Positions 1 to 10,900 are shown, counted from the stretch's first letter. The stretch: DNA of 64,000 nucleotides from Pachyseris speciosa (GCA_016490735.1 JAEMWC010000053.1:1443501-1507500); one strand, 5' to 3'. Numbers and translations: made by a program. The notes: generated from the letters alone by a model not told the origin.

Positions 1-336
1 TTGCCCGAGAATGATTCGGGACTTCCACCACAGTACTTTCAGACCGAGATCATGTTGGCAATGGATGGAACCCGAAGCCAATACAAGTATGACAAGGAAG
101 AGTATGAGCGTGAATATTCAAAGCAGCGCAGTGCCAGATTGGCCAGGGAGCAGCTCCCCAAGAACATCAAGGCTAGTACACCCGTACAGGTCAATGCCGA
201 AGTCATGAAGAGTACTATGGTCGTTGAGACAATTTGACAAAAGTTGGGATATTACGAACACAGTACCAACAAACGTTTCGAAATCTTGTCGGAGGTAAAA
301 CTCAGAGAGTTGCTCCAAGTCAAGCTAACCACCTAA
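1..336 (+). pseudogene. 3' part of an unrecognised gene, one in-frame stop
   Basis: The frame is already open at the window edge, so the 5' end is missing. It is rich in charged residues (a KDEEYEREYSKQ-like stretch around residues 30-42) and has no hydrophobic segment. A TGA at 235-237 interrupts it, but the same frame stays open for another 32 codons to TAA at 334-336 with similar composition. I therefore treat both parts as one decayed gene. I recognise no domain. It lies in the left viral-like block and is followed on the same strand by other short broken frames. Confidence 0.4.
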
Positions 337-848
337 GCGGCGCCAAGGATATACGCCTGAGTCCCCTCTTTATAAGAAAGATTAAAACACCCGAATTTTG
401 TCCCAAGCCCCATGGGAACTCTCTGACAGTGACAACGAGTTTTGATTATGGCTTTGGAAAATTGTTCAAAGAGAGCAACTTCTGGACCACTCAAACCTGT
501 CACCCATCGAAATTTAACAAGGGGTCCAACGTCAAGTACCTTAGACGAGTGGGTATGGCATGTTCCTCGAATATCGGCGTGGGAAGGACGTTTGCTCTGA
601 ATAATGAGGATATCGTGCAACGCGACCAAATCTTGCAGAATAATCAAGAATATCAACAAGACAGAATGATGCAGGCTGGTAAACAAGCGTTCGAGAAACG
701 CCAGACCTACCCTGTGGGTCATCTTAACATAGTACATGACAAGCAGAGCGATAGCACAACGGAAAAGGCGAGCCCTGCTCATTTTCTCCTTTTTTCCAGA
801 ACGAAACTAGACCACTGGTTGGTGTTGCCTTTGGTGCTCATGTGCTAG
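337..848 (+). CDS. Ambiguous coding remnant, open on both strands
   Basis: A + frame beginning at 234 stays open to 848 (about 204 codons). A - frame is also open across 333-782. The + translation is Gln/Asn-rich in its second half (ILQNNQEYQQDRMMQAGKQ) and ends in a short hydrophobic stretch. Neither strand gives a recognisable domain. Given the density of decayed genes nearby, one strand is probably former coding sequence and the other its antisense shadow. I slightly favour +. It could be neither. Confidence 0.2.
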
Positions 849-1055
849 ATGATCAATAGTGAATTGGTAACGTTTCTGATGCTACTTCACATCATTACCT
901 ATCAGATGAAAAACCCCCATAGCTTTCGGTTCAAAAATGACATTCTCGAACCGGGGGAGGCCACTTTGATAGCTTACCAGCGTCTTGTGGAGACGCTTTT
1001 CCCATGTAAGCCATAGTGGGGTGACGGAATGATCATGTTGGGTGAACGTTAGAAA
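849..1055. other. Short intergenic stretch
   Basis: No convincing gene is visible. The stretch separates two runs of + strand fragments. Confidence 0.4.
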
Positions 1056-1449
1056 ATGTCAATGATTAGTCTCTTCTCTTTCAAAAGTACAGTGCTGGCT
1101 CCGAAAATAATGGATGTGAGAGAAGCGTTGGGCATCGACGAGGCTGACGATCGTACCAAGGTTTTTCAAATGATCCAGGAACAAGTGACGAAGGGCAACA
1201 AGCCGTATGTTTTTGCCCGTGATGGAGTCCAAGTCGTTGGTGTTCACCAACAAAGATGCAGTTATCTCCTGCAATAATGCTCGACATATCCTGAAAGAAA
1301 AACAGGTGAACCGATTCTTAGAGATACCGAATGAAAGAAAACAAGGTCCCTTTCCACTTACAGTGGTGTCAGCCGTGGTGTCCTTGGGAGCCTATGTAAT
1401 TAACAAAAGATCTTCGCACAGCAGAATGGTTGCACACGTGTCCGAATGA
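1056..1449 (+). pseudogene. Unrecognised small gene with a frameshift near 1230
   Basis: Two overlapping + frames, 1056-1277 and 1207-1449, read best as one product with a single frameshift around 1220-1240. The first part contains MDVREALGIDEADDR and a charged helix. The second ends in a hydrophobic patch (LTVVSAVVSLGAYVI) before a basic tail, perhaps a C-terminal membrane anchor. The stop overlaps the next start as ATGA at 1446-1449, a spacing typical of compact viral gene order. No family recognised. Confidence 0.35.
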
Positions 1450-1811
1450 CTGCCGACCGTGAACAGCCAAATGGTCCCCTATTGAAAGCTGAGACCATTC
1501 GTGTCTTTTTCATTGCTTGCCACGATGAAGCTGAGCAAGAGCTGGATTATCCTGTCAAGATTCAAGGGTATTTGGAGTCGCTGCGTATTTCTGCCTTTCG
1601 CAACCAAACCCTTTTGACGAGAGATATCATCGAAGAGTATCTGGAACCTTTGGCTCCATCTCCTCAAGAACAAGAGGATGTGATTCAACTCTTAGTGCAA
1701 GAAGAGGCTCAAGAGAACGAAGATTCAGGAAGGTGGAGAAAGTGGGACGATGTGGGGTCTGTAGAGGATGACACATCGCTGCCCCAGAAAGCCAGAGTAG
1801 AAGGGGAATAG
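1446..1811 (+). CDS. Hypothetical acidic protein, 121 aa
   Basis: This is an intact frame starting inside the stop of the upstream gene (ATGA overlap). The product is acidic and Glu/Gln-rich (PSPQEQEDVIQLLVQEEAQE) with no membrane segment, and probably helical in its middle. It ends at a TAG at 1809. I recognise no family. The intact frame and tight spacing make it more credible than its neighbours, but its length alone does not exclude chance. Confidence 0.4.
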   Translation: MTADREQPNGPLLKAETIRVFFIACHDEAEQELDYPVKIQGYLESLRISAFRNQTLLTRDIIEEYLEPLAPSPQEQEDVIQLLVQEEAQENEDSGRWRKWDDVGSVEDDTSLPQKARVEGE

Positions 1812-1814
1812 CAA

Positions 1815-2084
1815 TTGACTTAATAAAAGATGTTTCACTGCAAAAACATTGCGTTCACGCCAGTAACGATCCTTTTGGTAGAGGGAAGCTGGCATGTATT
1901 TCTTCCACTTGTTTCTGTACTTAAAGGGGGTTGGCCCCGCAGACTTTGAAAGATTATGTAGAATGCTCAATCCACCCGCGAAAGCCGAAATGATCAAAAT
2001 GGAGGATTGTTTTGAGGTTCGTTCTAAGCAATAACTTTGCAGTCGGATGAGGGAATAGAGGCCTTTTGTGTCGACTCCCAACAT
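1815..2084 (-). CDS. Possible small protein on the opposite strand
   Basis: A - frame is open from 2084 towards 1725 and converges on the acidic gene. It begins with a hydrophobic stretch (SSILIISAFAGGLSIL) followed by a basic segment (FKYRNKWKKYMPASLYQK). The membrane-then-basic pattern is plausible for a small membrane protein, but no family is recognised. The part below 1811 overlaps the + gene and is probably shadow. Confidence 0.25.
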
Positions 2085-2540
2085 GGGTACAGCGCACAGT
2101 TCGAATGGGAGGCAGTGTGGTGCGAATTAGATTAGGACTTCCTTGTGGATTTCAAGACCGGAACAAGATCGAAGGGAATTGGTACTTTGAATGGAACGTG
2201 CATATGACTGCCAAGGATCAAAAAAATGTCTGGCGTGGCTTACAGCGCACCTTGACAGAACAACGTAGCCTGTCTGTGAGAATAGCTTGCGATTGCCTGG
2301 AGATGGCCTCATCGCACAGTGCCCAGAGCTTTGTTGTGACAATGCGAGTGCGAGACATGCCCACAAAAGTAGCAATGGACAAATGCCGGTCTCTGACAGA
2401 CTTTTTGGACCACTGGCACATCAGTGACGCTCAGGTTTTGAGACAACCTTGTGGTATGAGGATCGTGTATGACTCAAACATCTCAATCACTTTTGGGCCT
2501 GAGTGCAATTGTCGGGTATCAAGACGATTACGAGTGAAAG
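2066..2540 (+). CDS. Hypothetical protein, unrecognised
   Basis: The + frame runs open to 2764, but the composition changes after about 2540. The later part is hydrophobic and AT-rich and looks non-coding or intronic. The first 150 residues are well mixed, with several Trp and Cys residues (GNWYFEWNVHMTAKDQ near 2180, ITFGPECNCRVSRRLR near 2500). The start is uncertain because the first Met at 2066 overlaps the opposite-strand frame. No known domain seen. Confidence 0.35.
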
Positions 2541-2738
2541 TATGTAGCTTATTCATAGTTATTCTCGCATCAATAAATGGCTGTCCTTTATTGCCATGTT
2601 CAATCTCTTTTGTTCTAATCAATCTTTACAATGCTCACTCCTTTCAACCATCACATTCTTTTGAGTTACGTAAGGCAACTCGTTGTACACTCTTTTCAAT
2701 ACAGTCTCGAGGCTTTGGGGGTTATCGTTTTGACAAGA

Positions 2739-3176
2739 TTAACAGTGCGTCAAAATATCCGTGAGTCTTGTCCAAAGTACACAAATGAAGCACCAGGTAC
2801 TCTTCCATCGATAGACCACTCGAAATTCGATACTTTGATTGTCGTGAGTCGCAATCTTGGTGACAGGAAACGTATAGAGCTGTGCCACACTGCCGACCAT
2901 CACGAGTTGCAAAGTGTTGGACTGGTCTTCATCCAGAGGGGCAAACAGCACAGTTTCTGTCTCATCCACCGTGACTCTCTCCACCTTGTGATGCAACGAT
3001 GTGTCATTTCGTTAAGCCAGGTAGCGAATGGCCAGAGAATCGTTTCTCCATAGAACATTCTTCAAGTGTTTGGTATTTTCGATCACTGACAGCTGCACAC
3101 AGGCATCGGGTGGATTATAAGTATTCTTCTTGAGTGCTAAGAGAAACAAGCGTCCTTTCAATGACTGTCATGATAT
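2739..3176 (-). pseudogene. Unrecognised gene with an in-frame TAA
   Basis: On the - strand, a frame from about 3176 to 2739 keeps coding-like composition on both sides of an in-frame TAA at 3012-3014. The upstream part has NPPDACVQLSVIENTKHL and the downstream part ETETVLFAPLDEDQSNTLQL. The mix of acidic and hydrophobic beta-like stretches suggests a globular protein. An additional frameshift near the 5' end hides the start codon. It lies just downstream of the EGF-like membrane gene on the same strand. Confidence 0.35.
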
Positions 3177-3238
3177 CTTGTGTTTGCTATGACACTGGCA
3201 GGTTGCACCTCCCTTGTAGAGTCTTTGCCTGGATACGT

Positions 3239-4129
3239 CTAGCACGGTGCAAAAGTCGCCTCCATAAACCCCTTGCATTTGCAAATGGGTAACCCAGATG
3301 GATCCATGTCACATTTTCCTCCGTTTTTACAATAATCTCCACAGTCTTCATAACCAATCAACTTTTGGCACTGTTTGCCACAACGTCCAAACTTGCAGTG
3401 GCAAATGTAACCTTCCTCTTTGTCAATGCTATGTCCACCATTGATGCAAGGTCGCCCCAAGATGATACCCCAATGTGCAATAGCACGTCTTTCACATGCT
3501 ATGTTGCAAGCATTCTCCATGGCCACTGCCATGTTCACTGCTCACACAAGTATCGCCGCTTTGTGACCTGTATTCGCAATGCGTTCCCATCCAGCCTAGT
3601 GGACACTGACATGAGTACCATTCTACTTCCGTCGGATGTTTGACGCACGTTGCCTGGGCAAAGCACAGGTTCCGGTAATCGCACGGATGCAACTTCTTTT
3701 CGCAAAGTGGACCCTGGTACCTTTCCTTGCACAGGCAGACATAGCCACCCTTTGGTCCATGCACGCACTTTTCAGTTCCTTCCACGGTAAAGGATTAGAT
3801 GCACATGGATCAACATATGTGGAGCAACGACCATCGTTGATGCAAGAAATGTCACAAGGATACTCCAAGAACCCAAAACGACACAGGTTGTCAATGTAAG
3901 TAGCGGAGTACACCAAATTTTTGATAAACACGCCAGGTGTCTTTGACAGCAACAATGCTAGGGACAAGGCAAGTACGATGGCCACAAGTAATAGGGAAAA
4001 AAATATAACCACTGGAAGTGAGGAGCAAATTCTATCCCACCATTTGAGAGGTGCTTCATCCACAGTTGGGCAAGAACCACTGGTGTCTAGAGGGTGTGTA
4101 TGCAGCGACTGATATCTGGAATCCGGCAT
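3239..4129 (-). pseudogene. Type II membrane protein with EGF-like repeats, two frameshifts
   Basis: The gene starts at the MPDSR methionine (4129, reading leftwards). About 35 cytoplasmic residues precede a strong membrane segment (VVIFFSLLLVAIVLALSLAL). A Cys-rich ectodomain follows with at least four EGF-like modules, seen from spacings such as CLCKERYQGPLC, CQCPLGWMGTHC and CHCKFGRCGKQC. The frame shifts between about 3785 and 3623 and again near 3500-3538, returning to the first frame, so two indels break it. A short leader before the start and the first 20 residues resemble those of the small membrane gene at 12186. The product would display EGF-like repeats on a membrane surface. The exact partner or role is unknown. 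Confidence 0.55.
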
Positions 4130-4160
4130 GTCTCACAGTGTCAAATGACTATGGCGCGGT
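4130..4160 (-). promoter_or_regulatory. Conserved 5' leader shared with the gene starting at 12186
   Basis: The bases just upstream of the MPDSR start here match those upstream of the start at 12186 (shared AGTCATTT and CACTG blocks). The match suggests a duplicated promoter/leader unit placed before two different membrane-protein genes. No TATA box is clear. Confidence 0.3.
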
Positions 4161-4300
4161 TAAGTTCATTGGGCACTTGCCCCCCTACCTATGGGCACTT
4201 GCCCCCCTATGGGCACTTGCCCCCTTTCGCTTTGGGCATTTGCCCAGTTTAAGTCTTGGGAACTTGCCCACATGGGTATTTGCCCACCTTTGCTTGTGAC
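4161..4300. repeat. Cluster of GGGCACTTGCCC-type palindromes
   Basis: Six close copies of a GGGNAYTTGCCC motif sit in about 130 bases (near 4169, 4192, 4212, 4236, 4258 and 4276). The core is nearly self-complementary. The same motif recurs at 4599, 9130, 9413, 9554, 9720, 11099, 11270, 11669 and (reverse) 11831. Confidence 0.6.
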
Positions 4301-4639
4301 GAATTGTCCTTAGATTGGGCAGGTTAAGGGCGAATTGATTGACACCTTGTCACATGGTAGGTCTTGGGTTGCACTTTCTGTTGGCGTAGATAAGTGCACT
4401 CCAGGGGGTATTTTCACTGCCAAAATTTTGAATGTTTATTTTTTGACGCCTGTTTTGGTCCCTGCCCCCCTTTGGTCAAATGTCCTTTGCTAGGTCAGGT
4501 TTAGGGCGATTTGGCTCAAACTTGGTGAGATGGTTGCTCTTGCCATGCACTTTCAGATGGTCAGTGGAAGTGCACCATACCTGGTATCGAAAGTGGGAAT
4601 TTGCCCCCTTGGTGGTTTGGACATGTCAGAATTGACTCA
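4301..4639. other. Degenerate repeat DNA without a gene
   Basis: There is no supported gene. The stretch contains weak copies of the phrases found in the tandem unit that follows, such as tcatacttggtcaggtagt and tttgccccc, so it looks like older satellite-like DNA. Confidence 0.45.
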
Positions 4640-4751
4640 TACTTGGTCAGGTAGTTGGTCTTGGGGTTGGCAATTGGGAATGTGCACCCATGTAGCTTGG
4701 ACGCGGTTTGGACGCGGTCTTTAAGGTTTTGCTAGAATAGACTCATACTTA
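4640..4751 (+). repeat. Tandem repeat unit split by the Harbinger element
   Basis: This is one unit of a roughly 100-base repeat (GGTCAGGTAGTTGGTC, then GGGAAT, a GCGGTTTGGACGCGG block and TAGAATAGACTCATACTT). The array resumes directly at 8992 after the transposon. Confidence 0.65.
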
Positions 4752-4918
4752 GGTTGCGTTCGATTGACCTTATTCCGGAATAAGAATATATTCCGGATTT
4801 TTCCAGAATAGCCATTCCATGCGTAAGTCAATAAAACGGTCAGAATAATGGCCCATGATATAACACTAAGGCAGCGGTTTTCCGTACGAAAATACAAATT
4901 AGCTCGGCAACAACAACA

Positions 4919-6117
4919 TGGCAGCGACTGCAACATTGAAGGTTGCTGTTGCTAGTTCTTTGGCGTTTGTTGAGGAATTTCTTGAAGAAGAGCCCGAAAG
5001 AAACGTTGAAGATGTCATAGAAGATTTTCTTCCCCTGTTTTATCTGTTAGACCTGATATCAGAGCGACGAGGGATACGCTGAAACAGTTGTGCCGAGTTA
5101 CAGTGTGTCGGAGTTTCGGAGTCATTTTCGTCTTTCAGTGGAGACTTTTGAACAGCTTGTTGTAGAACTTGGAAACTGTCCTTAACTCCCAACTGGCCCG
5201 CAGTACGGCGGGAGAGAGCCGATATCTGTCGTGAAGCATTTATTGATAACACTGTGGTTTCTCGGAAATCAAGAATCGATAAGAGCTGTGTCCGACAGAT
5301 TCAATGTAACAAAGAGCTCGGTGTTTACGTGTGTCGACAGAGTTTGCAGAGCCCTAAAAAATAACGTTACGAGTCAAGTTATTGTGTGGCCTACCCAAGA
5401 ACGAGCTCGAGTGATTATGGAAGGTTTCCGGATGCACAGAGGGCTACCGGGCGTGAGAGGAGCTATCGACGGGTCACATATTCCTATAAAAGCACCAGAG
5501 GAGTGTCCTGAGAATTATATAAACAGAAAACATTTCCACTCAGTTAATTTAACGGCCATCTGCGACCATGAAATGCGTTTTCTCGATTGCTATGCTGGCT
5601 GGCCTGGTAGTGTTCATGATTCCAGGGTTTTCAAAAACTGTGATTTCTATCAAACAGTGGGTGATAAAATCCAAGATGATTCCTACCTCCTGGGGGATTC
5701 TGCATATACTCTGGAGACTTGGATGATGACCCCTTCAAGGATCGTGGTAATTTAACACATCAGCAGCGAAGATTCAATTTTATCCACTCATCTACCAGAA
5801 TGGTTATTGAAAGGGCTTTTTCATTGCTGAAGGGCAGATTTTGCAGGCTAAAATTCCTAGACATGTCGCGAATTCAGGATATTCCAAGGGTCATAATTGC
5901 TGCATGCACTGTACACAATATATGTCTAAACAATGATGACCTACATGAGGACTTCATGGATGATATAGATGATGAGGTTAATGGTTTTGAAAATTTCTTA
6001 CCTGCAGGATGTGGTGCAGAGGAGAAGCGCAATAATCTCATGGAATATTGTTGTCAGCTGTTGTTAAGGGGCTGTCAAATCTTCTGCTTAAATGTCCATC
6101 AGACAGAACTGTTTTAA
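4919..6117 (+). pseudogene. Harbinger DDE transposase (DDE_Tnp_4), frameshifted
   Basis: The core reads KHLLITLWFLGNQESIRAVS near 5234, GAIDGSHIPIKAP (first Asp) near 5460, YAGWPGSVHDSRVF near 5590, LLGDSAY (second Asp) near 5690 and VIERAFSLLKGRF (Glu) near 5805. These are the RNase-H-like catalytic motifs of PIF/Harbinger transposases. The frame changes near 5740 between the second Asp and the Glu. The 5' part from an ATG at 4919 needs at least two more frame changes before 5231. The protein would cut and join transposon ends, normally together with the Myb-like partner. Intact nuclease motifs across several indels suggest fairly recent death. Confidence 0.85.
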
Positions 6118-6153
6118 CAATCCATAATCCACAAGGATACCTCACAAATTAAT

Positions 6154-6373
6154 GTGATCTGGTATGCTGAAGCCACGCTTTGGGCACTACCCCTAAATCT
6201 ACCAAATGCTAATGATCAGCAGCCATGGACAGCTGTTTCGGCCTTGTTAGGCCTCATCAGCATGGCATGAGGCCTAACAAGGCCAAAACAGCTGTCCATG
6301 GCTGCTAATGCTTGGGCTCAATCTTTGATATGGTAGATTTAAGGGCTAATGCCCACTAGCTTTCCAGATCACC
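6154..6373. repeat. Foldback (MITE-like) element
   Basis: The long imperfect palindrome has GTGATCTGG/CCAGATCAC ends and a near-perfect central hairpin (AGCCATGGACAGCTGTTT and its complement, 6221-6305). It lies in the transposon 3' of the transposase. Confidence 0.7.
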
Positions 6374-6972
6374 TTAAAGGGGCAGTGTCATGAGGATTTT
6401 GCTGTTTTAGGTCAATTCTGTGCTAAAAGCATTACTTATCAATCAATCAATCAATCAATTTATTAAAGTCATTGCATGGGATTGAGGTTGCCCTTGGTAT
6501 CTGAGCCAAGGGCTCATGTATAAAACGCAAGACTAAAATAAAAACTAAGAGCCAAAATTAACGAATAATAACAATAATAAGAATTAAATAAAGGATACAT
6601 GAAATTGTTAACTATTTACAAGCTATCCAACTATCTACAAGCTATCTACTTTGAGGCTTTACTCAAACAAAATGCTTCTGTAAAGCTACAATGAAGATAT
6701 CACATGAATTTTATCAGGGAGGGCTAACCATAATAAATTTCTTGACGATTTTTTTGAAGATGCGGCATCAAAACTTCAAAAAATTGGCCAATTTCTTCAA
6801 GTATCAATCCATTCAATCCTTGCCATCTGTAGCAAAAGGCGACAGGAAACAGTTTCAGTACTTTCAAATAGTCTTTAATAACAAAACTAGACCATTATTT
6901 TTGGAATTCAGTTGATGCGAAGACACCTAGCCTTTTATAAAGTTGCCAAATAGCGCGACACTGCCCCTTTAA
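6374..6972. repeat. MITE with AAAGGGGCAGTGTC ends, nested in Harbinger
   Basis: AAAGGGGCAGTGTC near 6375 is matched by GACACTGCCCCTTT near 6957 in inverse orientation. The interior is AT-rich, with a TCAA/ATCA microsatellite near 6440 and no gene. An 18-base inverted pair (GGATACCTCACAAATTAA at 6136 and its complement at 6969) encloses this and the preceding foldback, which suggests nested insertions. Confidence 0.55.
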
Positions 6973-6986
6973 TTTGTGAGGTATCC

Positions 6987-8099
6987 TTCAATGTCACTCC
7001 AGCCACATCCCACAAGCTTTACATTTTCACTGCTCATAATAATCTACAAACTATTTTCCAATCAAAAGTGACTGAATGCAGTCGGCACAGTCTGCTAAAG
7101 TTTGCATTGCCAAACACAGTAAGCAATGTTGAAGGCTATTAACAAGTTGAAACACACCTGGAAAATTTCACCTCAGATGAAAATAGGTATGGTAATGATG
7201 GTCAAAATTTCGTTTTCATTGTTTTCGTTTTCAAAATTGCATGCTTGCCTATATAAGGGCAATACCTTCTCTAAAATTTTAAATTGGACGAGTTGGAAAT
7301 TTGGGTAGTAATGGATAATATGTTCTTGATGATTGGTTTTAATGAAAGAAAACACCAGTTGTGGAATCCCCGCTTCCCATCCCCACCCTCCTCAAAATGA
7401 AACTGACAGTTTGTGACACAATTCTCTGTCAAATTTTCTGTGGCAACAGGCCAAGTCCAATTTGGCCGTCAGGAATGTTATTAATTCAAACTGGACTAGG
7501 ATGTGACTGTATTACTCATTATTTATACATGTATTGCATGCAAAACTGTCCAAATTACTTATTTATTTAGACACATTTACAAATTAAGAATTAACTTAAA
7601 CACTTCCAAATTAACAAATAAATCATACACAGGCTTGTATGGGAAAACTCAAAGGCAGAAATTGCATACCTGTACCTTGCAATGCATGTAGAATACTCCT
7701 GCCTACCTGGAATAGAGAGTTCCCTCTCCATATGGCTGTGTAATAACAACCTTGGAAATGTGTAAATTGTGTGAAAGCCTTTGAAGCATAGATTGTCAAA
7801 CATTTATTGAAATGTTATTGCTTTTAGACTGTCTAAAAAATTTTTTTTTGGCTTCTTTTATGTGTTTCCTATTGAGACAAATGTTATAAAAATAGATTCA
7901 AATACTTTTGTGGCTTTTAAACTGCATTTCAATGGATATAAAATAATATCAATGCATGTCCCAGCAACTAGTTTATCTTTGACATTAACACATGAATGAA
8001 TACAAAATTCTGAACTGGTAAGCAAATGCCAAAACCTTTATGCTTTTCAAATGCATGTGTTCATTAGCTCGAAAAAGAACCCTTGTTAAGGAACAATAA
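6987..8099. other. Non-coding interior of the Harbinger element
   Basis: AT-rich DNA between the two transposon genes. I see no supported gene or structured repeat here. Confidence 0.5.
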
Positions 8100-8825
8100 T
8101 CACTTGTTCAAGTCCTTGAATACATTCAACAGTCCAGAAAGTAGCTCCATTTTCTCTCGGTGGTGTTGCTCAGCTCTCTCTCGCTGGGCTTCCTGCTCTT
8201 TACGTTTCTCCTCAGCATAATCCTGTAGCCACGAAAGACACTCATTTTTATTTCGCTCTCCCAAAGCACGCCGTGTTTTCTTGGGTGTTTTCTGAGGGGT
8301 TGAACTGACCCCTGCCGCATCCGCGGTGCGTTTTCTCCCGGCTTGGCTACTCTCCTCGTCATTTCCCTCGTTTTGCTCGTCTGACTCTTGACGCCTTGCC
8401 GAGTCGCCATGCCCTGAGCTGCTCGCCGTGGCATACGGCCTTACGTTTGGCCGGTAGCCGTACACCTCTGAAAGCTCTGAATAGAAAGGACATTCTCTTC
8501 TGTCATTCCCGGTTTTACTGTTATGATCTTCACATTTTCGAAAGGCAAGAGTGAGGGCCTTCCATTTGCCCTCACACTGGTCAGCCCGTGGTGAACAGCC
8601 GCTCTTCCTGCTTTGCATCCTTACAGCAATCATTTCCCATATTTGTTTCTTTTTGTAATTCACGTTTTGGAATAATTCTTTCATTTCCTCGTACAAGGAT
8701 AGTAGTTGTAGAGTATCCTCCCGACTCCAAGAGTATCCTTTCTTGAGCAAAACCTCATTTTCTTCGCTGCGAGCGGCCGCCATTTTTGTTTGTTTTTTCA
8801 AAGAAGGGCGCGATGCTGTTGACAA
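8100..8825 (-). CDS. Harbinger Myb/SANT-like DNA-binding protein
   Basis: This is an intact 241-residue frame. Residues about 28-115 form a trihelix/Myb-SANT-like domain (YSWSREDTLQLLSLYEEM, then W at IWEMIAVRMQ, then QCEGKWKALTLAFRKCED). A low-complexity acidic/Ser region and a basic patch (TPQKTPKKTRRALGERNK) follow, then a C-terminal coiled coil rich in Glu, Arg and Gln. In the family this protein binds transposon ends and helps bring the transposase to the nucleus. It sits near the right end, convergent with the transposase. An alternative start (the internal MAAARSEENE methionine) is equally possible. Confidence 0.8.
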   Translation of the reverse strand: MSTASRPSLKKQTKMAAARSEENEVLLKKGYSWSREDTLQLLSLYEEMKELFQNVNYKKKQIWEMIAVRMQSRKSGCSPRADQCEGKWKALTLAFRKCEDHNSKTGNDRRECPFYSELSEVYGYRPNVRPYATASSSGHGDSARRQESDEQNEGNDEESSQAGRKRTADAAGVSSTPQKTPKKTRRALGERNKNECLSWLQDYAEEKRKEQEAQRERAEQHHREKMELLSGLLNVFKDLNK

Positions 8826-8991
8826 ATGACGTCATTATTCCAGTTTATTCCGAGCATTCTGCTTTGAGGAGCAGAATGCTCGGAATACATTCCCCTTATT
8901 CCGAAATAAGAATGGCGTCTCAATCGAACGGATATTCGACTTTATTCCATTTATTCCTATTCCGGAATAGGGTCAATCGAACGCAACCTTA

Positions 8992-9480
8992 GTCAGGTAG
9001 TTGGTCTTTGGTTGGGAATTGGAAATGTGACACCCATGCGGTTTGGATGCGGTTTGGACGCGGTCTTTAAGGTTATGCTAGAATAGACTGATACTTGGTC
9101 TGGTAGTTGGTCATGGGTTGGGAATTGGGAATTTGCCCCCAAATCGGTTTGGACGCAGTTTGGACGCAGTCTCTAAGGTTATGCCAGAATAGACTCATAC
9201 TTGGTCTGGTAGTTGGTTATGGATTGGGAATTTGGATGCGGTTTGGACGCAATCTCTCAGATTATGCTAGAATAGACTCATACTTGGTCAGGTAGTTGGT
9301 CATGGGTTGGGAATTAGCCCCCCAATGCGGTTTGGACGCGGTTTGGACGCAGTCTCGAAGGTTATGCTAGAATAGACTTATACTTGGTCAGGCAGTTCTC
9401 ATGGGTTAGGAATTGGGAATTTGCCCCCCCCCCCCCCCCCTCCCATGCGGTTTGGACGCTTTGGGAGGATTGACTGATGC
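8992..9480 (+). repeat. Tandem repeat array, about five units of 85-105 bases
   Basis: Units repeat GGTCAGGTAGTTGGTC, GGGTTGGGAATT, TTTGCCCCC, GCGGTTTGGACGC (often twice), GTTATGCTAGAATAGACT. One unit has a run of 18-19 C near 9424-9442. The array continues the unit at 4640-4751 across the Harbinger insertion. Confidence 0.8.
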
Positions 9481-10900
9481 TTAGATGCGGTTAGCACGCA
9501 GTTTCTCCAAAAGGAGAATAAAATCTCCAAAAATAGTAGTAATTTGAAATGATGGGCATTTGCCCACCTCTTTGCGAAAAAAATTCATAAAAAAATAAAT
9601 ATTTGACTTACAGCCAAAAAGAAGGTACCGTTGGAAAGCTGATACGTTGCACTATACAATAGAGTTGTCGGTGACCATAAATGTTTTAATGCAAACGAGC
9701 AGTAGGTATTTGAAATAATGGGCATTTGCCCCCTTCTATAAGGAAAAAATTCATAAAAAAAATATTTAAGGTAAAGCGGAAAAGAAGGTACCGTTAGAAA
9801 GATCATTCACTGCTCTATACAAAAATGATAGTTTGATGACCTTGGAGGTCGTTACTTCATATGAAAAGTAAGTATGTGTCCACGTGTTTTTAAGGGTATA
9901 ACCACTTTAAAAAAATTCATAAAAAAATAACCACTTAACGTACACAAGCAATCAATGTACCGTTAGAAAGCTGATGACTTGATCTATACAGAAATTGATT
10001 GGTCAAGGAGCGTTAAGTTAATTAGTGCGCATGCGCAGTAGCTAAGTTGTTAAAAATGTGAATAAAAGGGAAGAGTCATTACAAATTCATAAGATAATAA
10101 CCTATTGAAGTAACCAAGGTACAGAGGGTATCCACATCGCGTCCATACTGCGTTCAGACCGCGTCAAAACCGTATAAACACCGCGTGAAAACCGATTAAA
10201 TCGTGAAAAAAGATTGAAATAGGCGTTAAAGCTTTTCAAACTTTTGACACCGTTATGCGCATGCACGGTAAGATTTAGGACATTCTCTGAGTAGCTGAGT
10301 GAGAACTAACATCTCTGCGAGTATGAGTCTTAAACATTAAAACGGGTTTGAGTTACATGGAGTTAAAGTGGTTCCTTTTTTCGGAAAAAAATGTGTTTAA
10401 GACCATAGAATCATCACAAATTCATAAAACAATAACCAATAAACGCTACCAATCTAAAAACCGCGTCTAGGACGCGTCTAGGACGCATAACAGCCGCGTC
10501 CAGACCGCATGCAAAGCGCGTCCAAAAAGATTAAATTTTGACACCAAGAGTTTATATATGCGTTAGGGCATTTCAAAATTTCACGCAGTTATGCGCATGC
10601 GCAGTAACTTTTAACGTATTTTTTAAGTAGACATAAGCTTGTACTAACACATATTAAAGAATGAGGCTAAAGCATTAAAACGCCTACGAGTTACAGGCAG
10701 CTAAAGTTGTTGCCTTGTTTTTTATCTGTCCAAAAGTGTATATTTAGAAAACTTTATAAAAAAATAACCATTTAATTTACAGAAGCAAAAAAGTTATTCT
10801 TAAGAAGCTGATAACCTGTACTTATACCTACATAGATTGCTTGATAACCAAACATGTTGTTTTAGTGAAAACAGGAGCCTTAAACTTTAGAAATGAAAAA
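9481..10900. repeat. Degenerate longer-period repeats
   Basis: A phrase close to GGTACCGTTAGAAAGCTGAT, followed by an ATACA-type block and preceded by AAATTCATAAAAAAATAA, recurs near 9570-9650, 9750-9820, 9910-9990 and more weakly to 10800. Blocks of CCGCGTCCAGACCGC type (10130-10200, 10450-10530) are reverse complements of the GGTTTGGACGCGG phrase of the neighbouring array. No gene is supported. Confidence 0.5.

Larger units (their letters stand above)
4752..8988. mobile_element. PIF/Harbinger DNA transposon with TTA target duplication
   Basis: The ends are perfect inverted repeats over at least 18 bases (GGTTGCGTTCGATTGACC at 4752; its complement ends at 8988) and stay similar for about 30. 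TTA flanks the element at 4749-4751 and 8989-8991, the 3-base TWA target duplication expected of this superfamily. It carries the two genes typical of Harbinger: a DDE transposase (4919-6117, +) and a Myb/SANT-like DNA-binding protein (8100-8825, -). The transposase is broken, so this copy is not autonomous. It sits inside one unit of a tandem repeat. Confidence 0.9.

Noticed and set aside
6200..6310. CRISPR or attenuator-type structure
   Set aside because: The hairpin is a single foldback in an animal transposon. No regularly spaced repeats exist anywhere in the window.
9424..9442. Poly-C run as a functional signal
   Set aside because: It lies within one unit of a tandem array and looks like slippage expansion. 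Similar runs at 45701 and 46337 are also simple repeats.
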